A stretch of 64,000 bases of DNA from Fimenecus sp045545735 (GTDB lineage: Bacteria > Bacillota > Clostridia > Oscillospirales > Acutalibacteraceae), in NCBI GenBank assembly GCA_045545735.1, contig JAZQBM010000010.1, positions 174,554-238,553 of the forward strand, written 5' to 3'. The notes under the pieces were generated by a model. It was not told the DNA's origin and made no database searches. It was given only the letters and a program-made list of their open reading frames with translations. This document shows positions 44,100 through 52,457 of this stretch, in pieces (within the stretch, counting starts at the first letter, position 1; each line of letters begins with the position of its first letter). A program made the translations under genes and the position numbers.

Positions 44100-44639
44100 A
44101 TGAAAGCAACTGGGATTGTGAGAAGAATAGACGATTTGGGTAGAATTGTAATTCCAAAGGAAATTCGCCGTACTATGCGAATCCGTGAGGGTGACCCGTT
44201 GGAAATTTACACAGCATCTGACGGTGAAGTGATTTTTAAAAAATATTCACCTATAGGCGAGTTGTCAGAGTTTGCAAGCCAATACACAGATGTTTTACAC
44301 AGGGCAACAAACTTGCCTGTGCTTATTACAGACCGTGACCATGTAATTGCTGCATCGGGAATACCGAAAAAAGATGCTGTAGACAAACGTATTTCTACCG
44401 ATTTGGAAGATTTAATTGAAGACCGCGAAAATTATGTAGCATCACCTGATGTAAAAGCACTTTACCCGTTAAAAGACAGCGACCGCGAAGCAGGAATTGC
44501 ATATCCGATTATTGGTGGTGGCGATGTGGCAGGCTCTGTTGTGCTTATGCTTAACCAAAATGGCGTTATGCCATCACAGACTGAAATCAAATTGGTATCC
44601 GTAGCCGCATCATTTTTGGGTAAGCAAACGGAAGAATAA
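44100..44639 (+). CDS. spoVT: Stage V sporulation protein T (AbrB-type transcription factor)
   Basis: 179 residues. N-terminal AbrB swapped-hairpin DNA-binding domain (MKATGIVRRIDDLGRIVIPKE) and C-terminal GAF-like domain (about 55-175). In B. subtilis SpoVT tunes sigma-G-dependent genes in the forespore, including germination genes, so it fits with the gerABC cluster at the left end. Start after AAAGGAG. Monocistronic, between terminators. Confidence 0.95.
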   Translation: MKATGIVRRIDDLGRIVIPKEIRRTMRIREGDPLEIYTASDGEVIFKKYSPIGELSEFASQYTDVLHRATNLPVLITDRDHVIAASGIPKKDAVDKRISTDLEDLIEDRENYVASPDVKALYPLKDSDREAGIAYPIIGGGDVAGSVVLMLNQNGVMPSQTEIKLVSVAASFLGKQTEE

Positions 44640-44668
44640 TTTTAAGTGCAAAATGCAAAGTATAAAGT

Positions 44669-44701
44669 TAAAGCCAGTCCTAACGGACTGGCTTTGTTTT
44701 G
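44669..44701. terminator. Terminator between convergent spoVT and the M20 gene
   Basis: AAGCCAGTCC-TAAC-GGACTGGCTT then TGTTTT. Confidence 0.9.
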
Positions 44702-44757
44702 TTGTGAGTTTTTTCAAATCATTTCGATAAACTTGAGTTTGCTCCCACCATATATTT

Positions 44758-46224
44758 TTAGCTTTCAGTCATACGACGAGTATAACGCTTAAAGAATGCG
44801 ATTGCATCTTCACAGCAAGCGATTGGAATACGTTCGTTTGTACCGTGTGTGCAGAGAAGAAGTTTTGTATCTGCCACAAAAGGTGCGAAACGATAGATAT
44901 TCTCGCAAACAGGCTCATAATTATAAGCATCTGTTCCGCCCATTACCAAAAATGGTGTAACAAGGTTTTTGCTATTTTGTGCTTCTGCCAATTCTTTAAT
45001 CGTCTGGAATGCTTTTGAATCTGTTGGAGAAACCATTGAAGATTCCTTACCAACAAGGAATTCAATGTCAATATCTTTATTTCTTACGCTGTCGCGAATG
45101 TGCTGTTCAACATCTTTAATTGTAACGCCCGGCATTGTACGGAAATTTACAGTTACACTTGCTTTTTGTGGAAGCACGTTGAACTGTGGACTGCCCTCAG
45201 CCATTGTAACGGCAGTACAAGTACGAATAAGTGATGCCGCAGCCGGAATATTTTTGCAAATAGCAAGAATGAGTGGTTGTAAAATCGGGGCATTTACAAG
45301 CACAACTCTCAATGGATAACCTGCGTTTTTGCCAACTCTCTTAATGAGTTGTTTTAAGTAGTCAGGCATTGTTGCCTTAAACTGATGATTTTCAATATCT
45401 TTAATTACGTCAGCAAGTTTACCTACTGCAGTATGTTTTGGTGGTTGTGAAGAATGTCCGCCCTTTGCATTTACGCTGACTTTATAGTTAACGCTACCTT
45501 TTTCGGCAATACCAACACCTGTAAGGTTAATATCGAGAAGTTTACCGAGTTTAACAGGGAGAATTGCACCGCCCTCGTCAAGAACTGCTTCAAGGTGAAC
45601 GCCCTGTTCTTTAAGGTACGCCGCAATCTGCTTTGCACCGTTATCAGGGGCTGCAACAACTTCTTCGTTATGACCAAGGCAGATATAAATTGAGCGTTTT
45701 GGTCGATAACCCTCGTTAATAAGTTCTTCCATACATTCCATAACGGCGATAAGATGGTTTTTCATGTCCATTGCACCGCGTCCCCAGATGAACTCACCAT
45801 CATTATAACCGCTGAATGGTTCGTGCTCCCAATCATCTTCTGTGCCTGCAGTAATTGGTACAACGTCCTGATGAGCAAGCATAGCAATACCGTCAAGAGT
45901 AGGGTCAGTACCCTCCCACTTGAAAACAAGACTTGCGTCAGCAACCTTTGTTTTAGTCATTGTTTTATGTACTAACGGGAAACGTTCTTCCAAAAATGCG
46001 TGGAATTTGTCGAATTCATTCCAGTCAACAAGTTCACGGTCATAGTTAGAAATTGTCTTAATTTTGATTGCATCGCTTAAATCTTGACAATATTTTTCCA
46101 TATTAACCATTTCAGGCTCAAGTTTTACATTTTCTGCTTTTTTCTCTTTGAAGAATATAGCACGAATAAGTGTTACCACAATAAAAAGTGCTAAAAGTCC
46201 AAGAATTGTCCACAAAATTTCCAT
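44758..46224 (-). CDS. M20 family peptidase with N-terminal membrane anchor
   Basis: 488 residues: one membrane helix (about 4-24), then a metallopeptidase of the M20 family. Zinc ligands are in AHQDVVP, WGRGAMDMK, GHNEEV and LDEGG, and the C-terminal GGTDAYNYEP contributes the last. The inserted dimerisation domain (about residues 250-375) is present, including AKGGHSSQPP. It resembles the PM20D1/carboxypeptidase S subgroup, which cleaves N-acyl amino acids or dipeptides. Start after GGAGAG-like sequence. It lies 15 bases after hisE but need not be cotranscribed in function. Confidence 0.88.
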   Translation of the reverse strand: MEILWTILGLLALFIVVTLIRAIFFKEKKAENVKLEPEMVNMEKYCQDLSDAIKIKTISNYDRELVDWNEFDKFHAFLEERFPLVHKTMTKTKVADASLVFKWEGTDPTLDGIAMLAHQDVVPITAGTEDDWEHEPFSGYNDGEFIWGRGAMDMKNHLIAVMECMEELINEGYRPKRSIYICLGHNEEVVAAPDNGAKQIAAYLKEQGVHLEAVLDEGGAILPVKLGKLLDINLTGVGIAEKGSVNYKVSVNAKGGHSSQPPKHTAVGKLADVIKDIENHQFKATMPDYLKQLIKRVGKNAGYPLRVVLVNAPILQPLILAICKNIPAAASLIRTCTAVTMAEGSPQFNVLPQKASVTVNFRTMPGVTIKDVEQHIRDSVRNKDIDIEFLVGKESSMVSPTDSKAFQTIKELAEAQNSKNLVTPFLVMGGTDAYNYEPVCENIYRFAPFVADTKLLLCTHGTNERIPIACCEDAIAFFKRYTRRMTES

Positions 46225-46239
46225 ATTTATCTCTCCTTA

Positions 46240-46566
46240 TCAGGTATTCTTATCAACTTGGTGAAAAGTTTTTAAATTGCCGGTTTTTGCACTTCTCTTA
46301 TCAAGTTCTGCCATAACGTCTTCTACGGCAATACCCTCATTTGCCATCATAACAAACAAGTGAAAAATCAAATCACTAATTTCGCCGACAGTTTCTTCCT
46401 TATTACCGTTTTTTGCGGCGATAATTGTTTCGGAACACTCCTCACCTACTTTTTTGAGGATTTTATCAAGTCCTTTTTCAAAAAGGTAGCAAGTATATGA
46501 GCCTTCTTGATTATTTGCTTTTCTTTCAAGAATTGTTTCATAAAGATTTACTAAAGTATCATTCAT
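46240..46566 (-). CDS. hisE: Phosphoribosyl-ATP pyrophosphatase
   Basis: 108 residues. Second enzyme of histidine synthesis, splitting pyrophosphate from phosphoribosyl-ATP. All-alpha MazG-like fold with KKVGEECSETIIAAKN and EISDLIFHLFVMM. The ATG at 46566 follows TAAGGAG and sits one base after hisI; the longer frame would overlap hisI. Last his gene in the operon. Confidence 0.95.
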   Translation of the reverse strand: MNDTLVNLYETILERKANNQEGSYTCYLFEKGLDKILKKVGEECSETIIAAKNGNKEETVGEISDLIFHLFVMMANEGIAVEDVMAELDKRSAKTGNLKTFHQVDKNT

Positions 46567-46567
46567 A

Positions 46568-46882
46568 TTATTTAATCTCCTTAAAAAAACATGATTTACT
46601 GCCCGTATGACAAGCGGGGCCGGTCTGCTCAACTTTAATTAACAATGTATCATCATCACAATCACCGTGAATTGAAATCACCTTTTGAAGATGGCCTGAT
46701 GTTGCACCTTTGTTCCATAATTCTTGTCTTGAACGACTCCAGAACCAAGTATAGCCGGTTTCAAGTGTTTTTGCCATTGACTCTTTATTCATATAGGCAA
46801 GCATAAGCACTTCGCCCGTGCTTTCTTCTTGAATTATTGCAGGAATAAGGTCTGCTTTCACAAAATATTTGTCAAGTTCCAA
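46568..46882 (-). CDS. hisI: Phosphoribosyl-AMP cyclohydrolase
   Basis: 104 residues. Opens the adenine ring of PR-AMP in step three. Family motifs: LMLAYMNKESMAKTLETG, FWSRSRQELWNKG, GDCDDDTLLIKV and GPACHTGSKSCFF (zinc cysteines). The start is probably TTG at 46882, seven bases after GAGGTG; the frame has no suitable ATG. Separate from hisE here, whereas many bacteria fuse the two. Confidence 0.93.
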   Translation of the reverse strand: MELDKYFVKADLIPAIIQEESTGEVLMLAYMNKESMAKTLETGYTWFWSRSRQELWNKGATSGHLQKVISIHGDCDDDTLLIKVEQTGPACHTGSKSCFFKEIK

Positions 46883-46886
46883 GCCT

Positions 46887-47603
46887 TTACACCTCACATT
46901 CCTTAATAGCATCTGTAAGATTTAATGTGCCACTATAAATTGAGCGACCACAGATTGCACCATACATATTTGCATCCTTTAAAGTCTTGATATTGCTTAA
47001 ATCCTTAATTCCGCCGCTTGCTGTAATGTTGCAGGAAACTGCTTCATTAAGTTTTACTAACTGTTCAAGATTTGGACCCGAAAGCATACCATCGCAATCA
47101 ATATCTGTAAAGATAATATACTTTACACCAAAATCTTCCATACGTTTTGCAAGGTCAATATAGTGAGTATCACTTTTTTCTGTCCAACCCTCAGTTGCAA
47201 CCATTTCGTTTTTAGCGTCAATTCCGACTGCAATTCTGTCACCAAATTCTTTGCAGGCTTCTTTTACAAATTGAGGATTTTTCAAAGCAGCAGAACCGAT
47301 AATTACACGCTCAATTCCGTTCTGAATATAAAAATCAACGTCTTTCATTGTGCGTATTCCACCACCAACCTCAACACGAAGTCCACTATTCTTCGCAACA
47401 TCAAGAAAAATGTCACTATTTATGCGAACTCCGTCAAGTGCACCGTTCAAATCTACCATATGAATCCACTCTGCACCTGCATTTTTAAAGTTCAGTGCCG
47501 TTTCCATATATGAGTCTGCAACTTTACCTGCGGTGGAAAAATCCCCTTTGTAAAGTCGCACACATTCTTTATCTTTAATATCTATTGCAGGAAAAATAAT
47601 CAT
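46887..47603 (-). CDS. hisA: ProFAR isomerase HisA
   Basis: 238 residues, a beta/alpha barrel: FPAIDIKDKECVRLYKG, GGGIRTMKDVDFYI, GSAALKNPQFV, TDIDCDGMLSGPN, ASGGIKDLSNI. Converts ProFAR to PRFAR in step four. Its product is the substrate of HisHF, whose genes are missing from this operon. Start follows a GGGGAC-type site after hisB. Confidence 0.96.
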   Translation of the reverse strand: MIIFPAIDIKDKECVRLYKGDFSTAGKVADSYMETALNFKNAGAEWIHMVDLNGALDGVRINSDIFLDVAKNSGLRVEVGGGIRTMKDVDFYIQNGIERVIIGSAALKNPQFVKEACKEFGDRIAVGIDAKNEMVATEGWTEKSDTHYIDLAKRMEDFGVKYIIFTDIDCDGMLSGPNLEQLVKLNEAVSCNITASGGIKDLSNIKTLKDANMYGAICGRSIYSGTLNLTDAIKECEV

Positions 47604-47606
47604 TTA

Positions 47607-48179
47607 TTAAAGAGTCCCCTTTGTAGAGAGTGTTTTGTCTGTTACTTCAGTTGCAATGCTCATTGCGTGGCCGAATGCCTTGAAAATTGCTTCAGCAATA
47701 TGGTGAGAATTATCGCCATAAGGTGCACGCAAGTGAAGTGTAATTTTTGCATTATCGGCAACTGCACGAAAGAACTCGACGCACATACAAACATCAAAAT
47801 CGCCACATTTTTCTTGCGGGAAATCTGCTTCAAAAACTGTATATGCACGGTTGCAGATGTCAACTGCACAGAACCCGAGTGCCTCATCCATTGGCACAAA
47901 GAAACTGCCGTAACGCACAAGATTTGATTTATCGCCTAAGCATTCATAAAATGCCTGACCGAGAACAATGCCGATATCTTCAACTGTATGGTGACAATCA
48001 ACTTCTGTGTCACCTTTGCATTTTACGGTTAAGCCATAACCTGCGTGTGTTGCAAAAGCCGTAAGCATATGGTCGAAAAAGCCGACACCTGTATCAATAC
48101 TCACTTCGCCGCCCTCAAGACATAGCGACAACTGAATATCTGTTTCTTTTGTTTTTCTGTTAATTGTTGCAGTTCTCAT
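47607..48179 (-). CDS. hisB: Imidazoleglycerol-phosphate dehydratase
   Basis: 190 residues, single-function HisB. Duplicated histidine motifs DHMLTAFATHAGY, DCHHTVEDIG and the second-half FFRAVADNAKITLHL, DNSHHIAEAIFKAFG are present. Its start shares one base with the hisC stop (TAATG). Confidence 0.97.
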   Translation of the reverse strand: MRTATINRKTKETDIQLSLCLEGGEVSIDTGVGFFDHMLTAFATHAGYGLTVKCKGDTEVDCHHTVEDIGIVLGQAFYECLGDKSNLVRYGSFFVPMDEALGFCAVDICNRAYTVFEADFPQEKCGDFDVCMCVEFFRAVADNAKITLHLRAPYGDNSHHIAEAIFKAFGHAMSIATEVTDKTLSTKGTL

Positions 48180-49231
48180 TATACTTCCTCCAACACTTTT
48201 TTGAATGTTTCAAGCATTTTTTCATTTTCTTGCTTGTCACCTGCAGTAATTCGCAAGTAATCGCCCATATTACGAATGATAATGCTATTCTCTTTCATTT
48301 TTTCGAACACTTGCTTTGCATTTTTTACTTTCATAAATACAAAGTTTGTATGAGTTTCATAAATCTTCTCGATTTTGTCACTCTTGATTTCAAGAATTGC
48401 AGAGTAAAGCTCTTTTCTTGAATTTACAACAGTTTCAATACAGTAGTCAATATATTCGGGATGTGAAAAAAGCACCTCGCCCAACGCTTGTGACACGGAG
48501 TTTACGTTGTATGGTGATTTTACAGCACGAATAACATTTGTAAGTGTCTTGTTTGCGACTGCAAAGCCAAGACGAAGTGCTGCACTACCCAATGCCTTTG
48601 AACAAGTTTTTAAGATGATTAGATTATTGTAGTTTTCGAACTCACCAAGCAAACTTTCATCTTCTGCGAAGTCCATATATGCTTCGTCAAGGACTACAAG
48701 AGCATCTGTACTTGTTATAAATTTTCTTATATCGTCTTTTGTAACAATTCTTGACGTTGGATTGCAAGGATTTGAGAAGATTACTATTCTTACCTTTTCT
48801 GCATTTGCAAGAGCAATTACATCGTCAATATTTATATCAAGATTTTCATCTTTTTGATACTTAACACTTTCGCACTCTGCGATTTCAGCATAAAAACGAT
48901 ACATTGAAAAATCCGGCTCAAGAGTTAAAATCTTGTCACCTTTCTGCAAAAATGCGTTCATTATAACTGAAATAATCTCATCAGAGCCGTTACCTGCAGT
49001 AACACAATCAGGATTAACTTTGAAATAGTCTGCAAAGCCTTTTACTAGTTTTGTTGCCATTGGGTCGGGATAACGATTCAATGCACTATTTTTAAGTGCT
49101 TCAACCATTTCATTCTCAATTTCTTCGGGAATAGTTAAAAATGACTCATTAGCATCAAGACGGATTTCATAAGTACCGCTGATTGGCTCATAAGGTGTTA
49201 AATTTTTTACTTTATCATTGAGTTGGAACAT
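48179..49231 (-). CDS. hisC: Histidinol-phosphate aminotransferase
   Basis: 350 residues, class I/II pyridoxal-phosphate fold. NGSDEIISVIMNAFL, FSNPCNPTSRIV, VVLDEAYMDFAE and the cofactor lysine in LKTCSKALGSAALRLG are conserved. Lies between hisD and hisB with almost no gaps. Confidence 0.96.
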   Translation of the reverse strand: MFQLNDKVKNLTPYEPISGTYEIRLDANESFLTIPEEIENEMVEALKNSALNRYPDPMATKLVKGFADYFKVNPDCVTAGNGSDEIISVIMNAFLQKGDKILTLEPDFSMYRFYAEIAECESVKYQKDENLDINIDDVIALANAEKVRIVIFSNPCNPTSRIVTKDDIRKFITSTDALVVLDEAYMDFAEDESLLGEFENYNNLIILKTCSKALGSAALRLGFAVANKTLTNVIRAVKSPYNVNSVSQALGEVLFSHPEYIDYCIETVVNSRKELYSAILEIKSDKIEKIYETHTNFVFMKVKNAKQVFEKMKENSIIIRNMGDYLRITAGDKQENEKMLETFKKVLEEV

Positions 49232-49233
49232 AC

Positions 49234-50523
49234 TTAATCCTCAAATCTGACCTTGATTGAATTTGCGTGAGCTGTCAAGCCTTCTGTGTCTGCAAGTTTG
49301 ATAACCTTATCTTTGCACTCACGAAGTGCATCTTCTGTATAATAGATAAAACTTGATTTTTTAATAAAACTGTCAACTGACAATGGTGAGAAAAATCTTG
49401 CAGTACCACTTGTAGGCAATACGTGGTTAGGACCTGCAAAATAATCACCTAATGGTTCAGGTGAATAGTTGCCAAGGAACACACTACCTGCATTATCCAT
49501 TCTGCCGATATATTCCATTGGATTTTCAACACACATTTCAAGGTGTTCAGGTGCAAGACGATTTGCAAAATCCACAGCCTTGTCCATATTGTCGCAAATG
49601 ATAATTGCACTGTAATCTTTAAGTGATTTTTCAATAATATCTTTACGAGAGAGTGTAGCACTTTGACGCACTAATTCTTTCTTTGTTTCTTCTGCAATTT
49701 TTTCGTTTGTTGTAATAAGAATTGCAGATGCCAATACATCGTGTTCAGCCTGACTCATAAGGTCAGCCGCAAGGAATTTTGGATTTGCAGTTTCGTCAGC
49801 AACAATTAAAATTTCGCTCGGTCCTGCAACCATATCAATATCAACTGTACCGTAAAGAAGTTTTTTAGCCGTTGCAACGAAAATGTTACCTGGGCCAACA
49901 ATTTTATCAACTTTTGGCACAGTTTCTGTACCGTAAGCAAGTGCAGCAACTGCCTGTGCACCACCCATTAAGAACACTCTGTCAACGCCTGCAATTTTTG
50001 CAGCCGCAAGAATATCGGGATTTGGTGTACCATCTTTTGATGGTGGCGTTACCATAATAAGTTCTTTAACTCCTGCGATTTTTGCAGGAATGGCATTCAT
50101 AAGTACGCTTGACGGGTATGCCGCTGTGCCACCCGGAACGTAAAGTCCTACGCGTTCAAGTCCACGAACACGTTGTCCCATAATAACACCGTTTTCTTTA
50201 GTTGTAAGCCAACTTTGTTGTTTCTGACGAGCGTGAAAATCACGAATATTCTCGGCAGCATCTTCTAAAGATTTGACGAAAAATGGGTCACATTTCTCTA
50301 TTGCCTTGTCAATTTCTTCCTTTGAAATTTCTGCATTCTCAGGTGCTTTGCCGTCAAATTTGATTGTGTATTCCAAAACGGCTTTGTCACCATTCATTTT
50401 TACATTTTCAAGAATATCTGTAACAGCAATAGTAACTTTTTTGTCAACCTCACCGCTACGCTCTTTAAGTTGTGCGATAAGGGCTTCATCTGCCTTACCG
50501 TCTGCAAAAACTGTATTTATCAT
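49234..50523 (-). CDS. hisD: Histidinol dehydrogenase
   Basis: 429 residues. Last two oxidations to histidine, NAD and zinc dependent. GQRVRGLERVGLYVPGGTAAYPSS, MGGAQAVAALAYGT, VGPGNIFVATAKK, GPSEILIVAD and QAEHDVLASAIL (zinc ligands), plus NHVLPTSGTARF. ATG at 50523 follows AAAGGGTGA and lies just after the hisG stop; earlier in-frame starts fall inside hisG. Confidence 0.97.
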   Translation of the reverse strand: MINTVFADGKADEALIAQLKERSGEVDKKVTIAVTDILENVKMNGDKAVLEYTIKFDGKAPENAEISKEEIDKAIEKCDPFFVKSLEDAAENIRDFHARQKQQSWLTTKENGVIMGQRVRGLERVGLYVPGGTAAYPSSVLMNAIPAKIAGVKELIMVTPPSKDGTPNPDILAAAKIAGVDRVFLMGGAQAVAALAYGTETVPKVDKIVGPGNIFVATAKKLLYGTVDIDMVAGPSEILIVADETANPKFLAADLMSQAEHDVLASAILITTNEKIAEETKKELVRQSATLSRKDIIEKSLKDYSAIIICDNMDKAVDFANRLAPEHLEMCVENPMEYIGRMDNAGSVFLGNYSPEPLGDYFAGPNHVLPTSGTARFFSPLSVDSFIKKSSFIYYTEDALRECKDKVIKLADTEGLTAHANSIKVRFED

Positions 50524-50524
50524 A

Positions 50525-51157
50525 TCATTCACCCTTTGGGATAACATTTTCGATTTTTTCAAGAAATTCATCAATTTCTTCACGGCGAAGTTTCATACTT
50601 GCCATATTCACAATAACACGTGCGGAAACAGGCATAATCTTTTCTTTTACTTCAAGGCCGTTTTCCTTAAGTGTTGTTCCCGTTTCAACTATATCAACAA
50701 TACCGTCAGCAAGCTCTAAAAGTGGTGCAAGTTCAACAGAGCCCTCAATCTTAATAATCTTAACATCCATTCCCTTGCCTTCAAAATATGCTTTTGTTAT
50801 ATTGGGGTATTTTGTTGCAATTCGCTTTGTGTTAAAACCGTCATAGAAATTGACACCTTTTTGAGTTGCAAGTGCAAAATCGCATTTGCCTAAATTCAAA
50901 TCGGTCATTTCATAGAAACTTTTGCCATTTTCTACGATTGTGTCTTTACCTACAATACCAATATCACAAACACCGTGTTCAACATAAGTAATTACGTCTG
51001 CCGCTTTTGCAAGAACTACTTCATAGTCCCCTGCTGTGAGAATCAAACGTCTGCCTTTGTTAATAAGTTCATCGCAATCAATTCCCATCTTCTCAAAAAG
51101 TTCAACACTTTTCTTTTCAAGTCTGCCTTTGGTAAGGGCTATTCGTAATTTTCTCAT
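50525..51157 (-). CDS. hisG: ATP phosphoribosyltransferase, short form
   Basis: 210 residues, the short HisG that needs HisZ for activity and histidine feedback. Catalyses the committed step. LRIALTKGRLEKKSVELFEKMG, DVITYVEHGVCDIGIVGKD, GSVELAPLLELADGIVDIVETG (partly quoted) mark the family. Overlaps hisZ by four bases. Confidence 0.97.
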   Translation of the reverse strand: MRKLRIALTKGRLEKKSVELFEKMGIDCDELINKGRRLILTAGDYEVVLAKAADVITYVEHGVCDIGIVGKDTIVENGKSFYEMTDLNLGKCDFALATQKGVNFYDGFNTKRIATKYPNITKAYFEGKGMDVKIIKIEGSVELAPLLELADGIVDIVETGTTLKENGLEVKEKIMPVSARVIVNMASMKLRREEIDEFLEKIENVIPKGE

Positions 51158-52350
51158 ACTGTTTCCTCCCTTACATCTTCACTGACTATACAAATTTTCT
51201 TAATACCTTTTGAGAGTGCATATTCCTTTGTTTCTTCGAGTGTTTCAAAAGTGCTATTTTCACAATAAACACCTTTTTCACGAAGTTTTTTGGAATATGC
51301 AAATGCGTCTGTTATGTATTCTTTTTCACCGAAAACAATAATTTCGGGCAATTTTTCATTATCAAGTTCATTTCGATTAAGCATAACACTTGCCAAAGCA
51401 CCCGTTTCAATACCAAATCCCGTTGACGGCATATCGCGACCAAATTCTGCACCAAGGCTATCATAACGGCCACCTGAAACAACTGAAACACCACTACCCT
51501 GCAAATATCCTTTGAAAATGATACCTGTATAGTAATTCGTGCGGTTTACAAGGCTTAAATCGACAACGACTTTATCGGAAAGACCTGCATCGCATAAAAG
51601 TACATATAATTCCTTTAAGTAATCAAGGCTTTTTTGTCCCTCATCACCTAAGTCAATTTCTTTAGCTTTTTCAATAATTTCAAGTCCACCAAAAAATCTT
51701 GGAAGATTACGAATACAATCAGTAACATCTGTTTTGCCGATTTTATCAAGAATATTATTAAGAGAAACAAAATTTCTGCTTTCAACACAATCGTAAATTT
51801 CGCTTACTGTTTCATCACTTACATTGAGTTTTTTGCAAAGTTCTTTGAAAAACCCTGCGTGACCGATTTCAAGTTTAAAATCGGCAGATGTGCAGTTTTC
51901 AATAGCTTCAACCGCAGTTGTAATTACCTCTAAATCTGCACGAAGACCTGAAACACCCATAAGTTCAATACCGCTCTGTACTGCCTCGTCACTTCTACCT
52001 GTTAAATTCTTCTGTCTTAAGAATACATTCTGATTATAATAAAGGCGAAGCGGTAAACGGGCATTCTGAAAACGAGTTGACACAAGCCTTGCAATAGGCA
52101 AAGTTGAGTCAGGTCTTAACACGAGAAGTCTACCGTAAGAATCAGTCAAACTATATAAATCTTCAGGGTTATAACCTGAACTTTCACGATTAAACACGTC
52201 AAAGAATTCAATTGTAGGTGTCATTACCTTTTCGTAACCTTTAGACTTGAAAACAGATGAAAGTCTTTTTTCAGCACAACGGATTGCTCGACTTTCAAGT
52301 GCTAAATAGTCTTTAGTTCCTTCAGGTGTGATTTTTGAGTAATTTTTCAT
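51154..52350 (-). CDS. hisZ: ATP phosphoribosyltransferase regulatory subunit HisZ
   Basis: 398 residues, related to histidyl-tRNA synthetase without its tRNA-binding tail. PEGTKDYLALE, VMTPTIEFFDVF, LRPDSTLPIARLVSTR, SVVSGGRYDSLGAEFG. Works with short HisG as catalytic partner. First gene of the operon, start after AAGGA, 50 bases below the operator. Confidence 0.95.
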   Translation of the reverse strand: MKNYSKITPEGTKDYLALESRAIRCAEKRLSSVFKSKGYEKVMTPTIEFFDVFNRESSGYNPEDLYSLTDSYGRLLVLRPDSTLPIARLVSTRFQNARLPLRLYYNQNVFLRQKNLTGRSDEAVQSGIELMGVSGLRADLEVITTAVEAIENCTSADFKLEIGHAGFFKELCKKLNVSDETVSEIYDCVESRNFVSLNNILDKIGKTDVTDCIRNLPRFFGGLEIIEKAKEIDLGDEGQKSLDYLKELYVLLCDAGLSDKVVVDLSLVNRTNYYTGIIFKGYLQGSGVSVVSGGRYDSLGAEFGRDMPSTGFGIETGALASVMLNRNELDNEKLPEIIVFGEKEYITDAFAYSKKLREKGVYCENSTFETLEETKEYALSKGIKKICIVSEDVREETV

Positions 52351-52400
52351 AAAAATTGTCCTTAAAAAATATCTTTATAAAACGCACTTTTGACCTATAC

Positions 52401-52445
52401 GCTTTAGCGTGCTAATATGTTAGCACAATAAAGCATATAAGTCAA
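52401..52445 (-). promoter_or_regulatory. Promoter and palindromic operator of the his operon
   Basis: Minus-strand promoter TTGACT (52440-52445), 17-base spacer, TAACAT (52417-52422). An interrupted palindrome (GCTTTA, two bases, GTGCTAA, TATG, TTAGCAC, two bases, TAAAGC; 52401-52434) covers the -10 box and spacer, so a dimeric repressor bound here would block transcription. A YerC/HisR-type repressor is a plausible binder; the repressor gene is not in the window. Confidence 0.7.
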
Positions 52446-52457
52446 GTGTTAAATATA

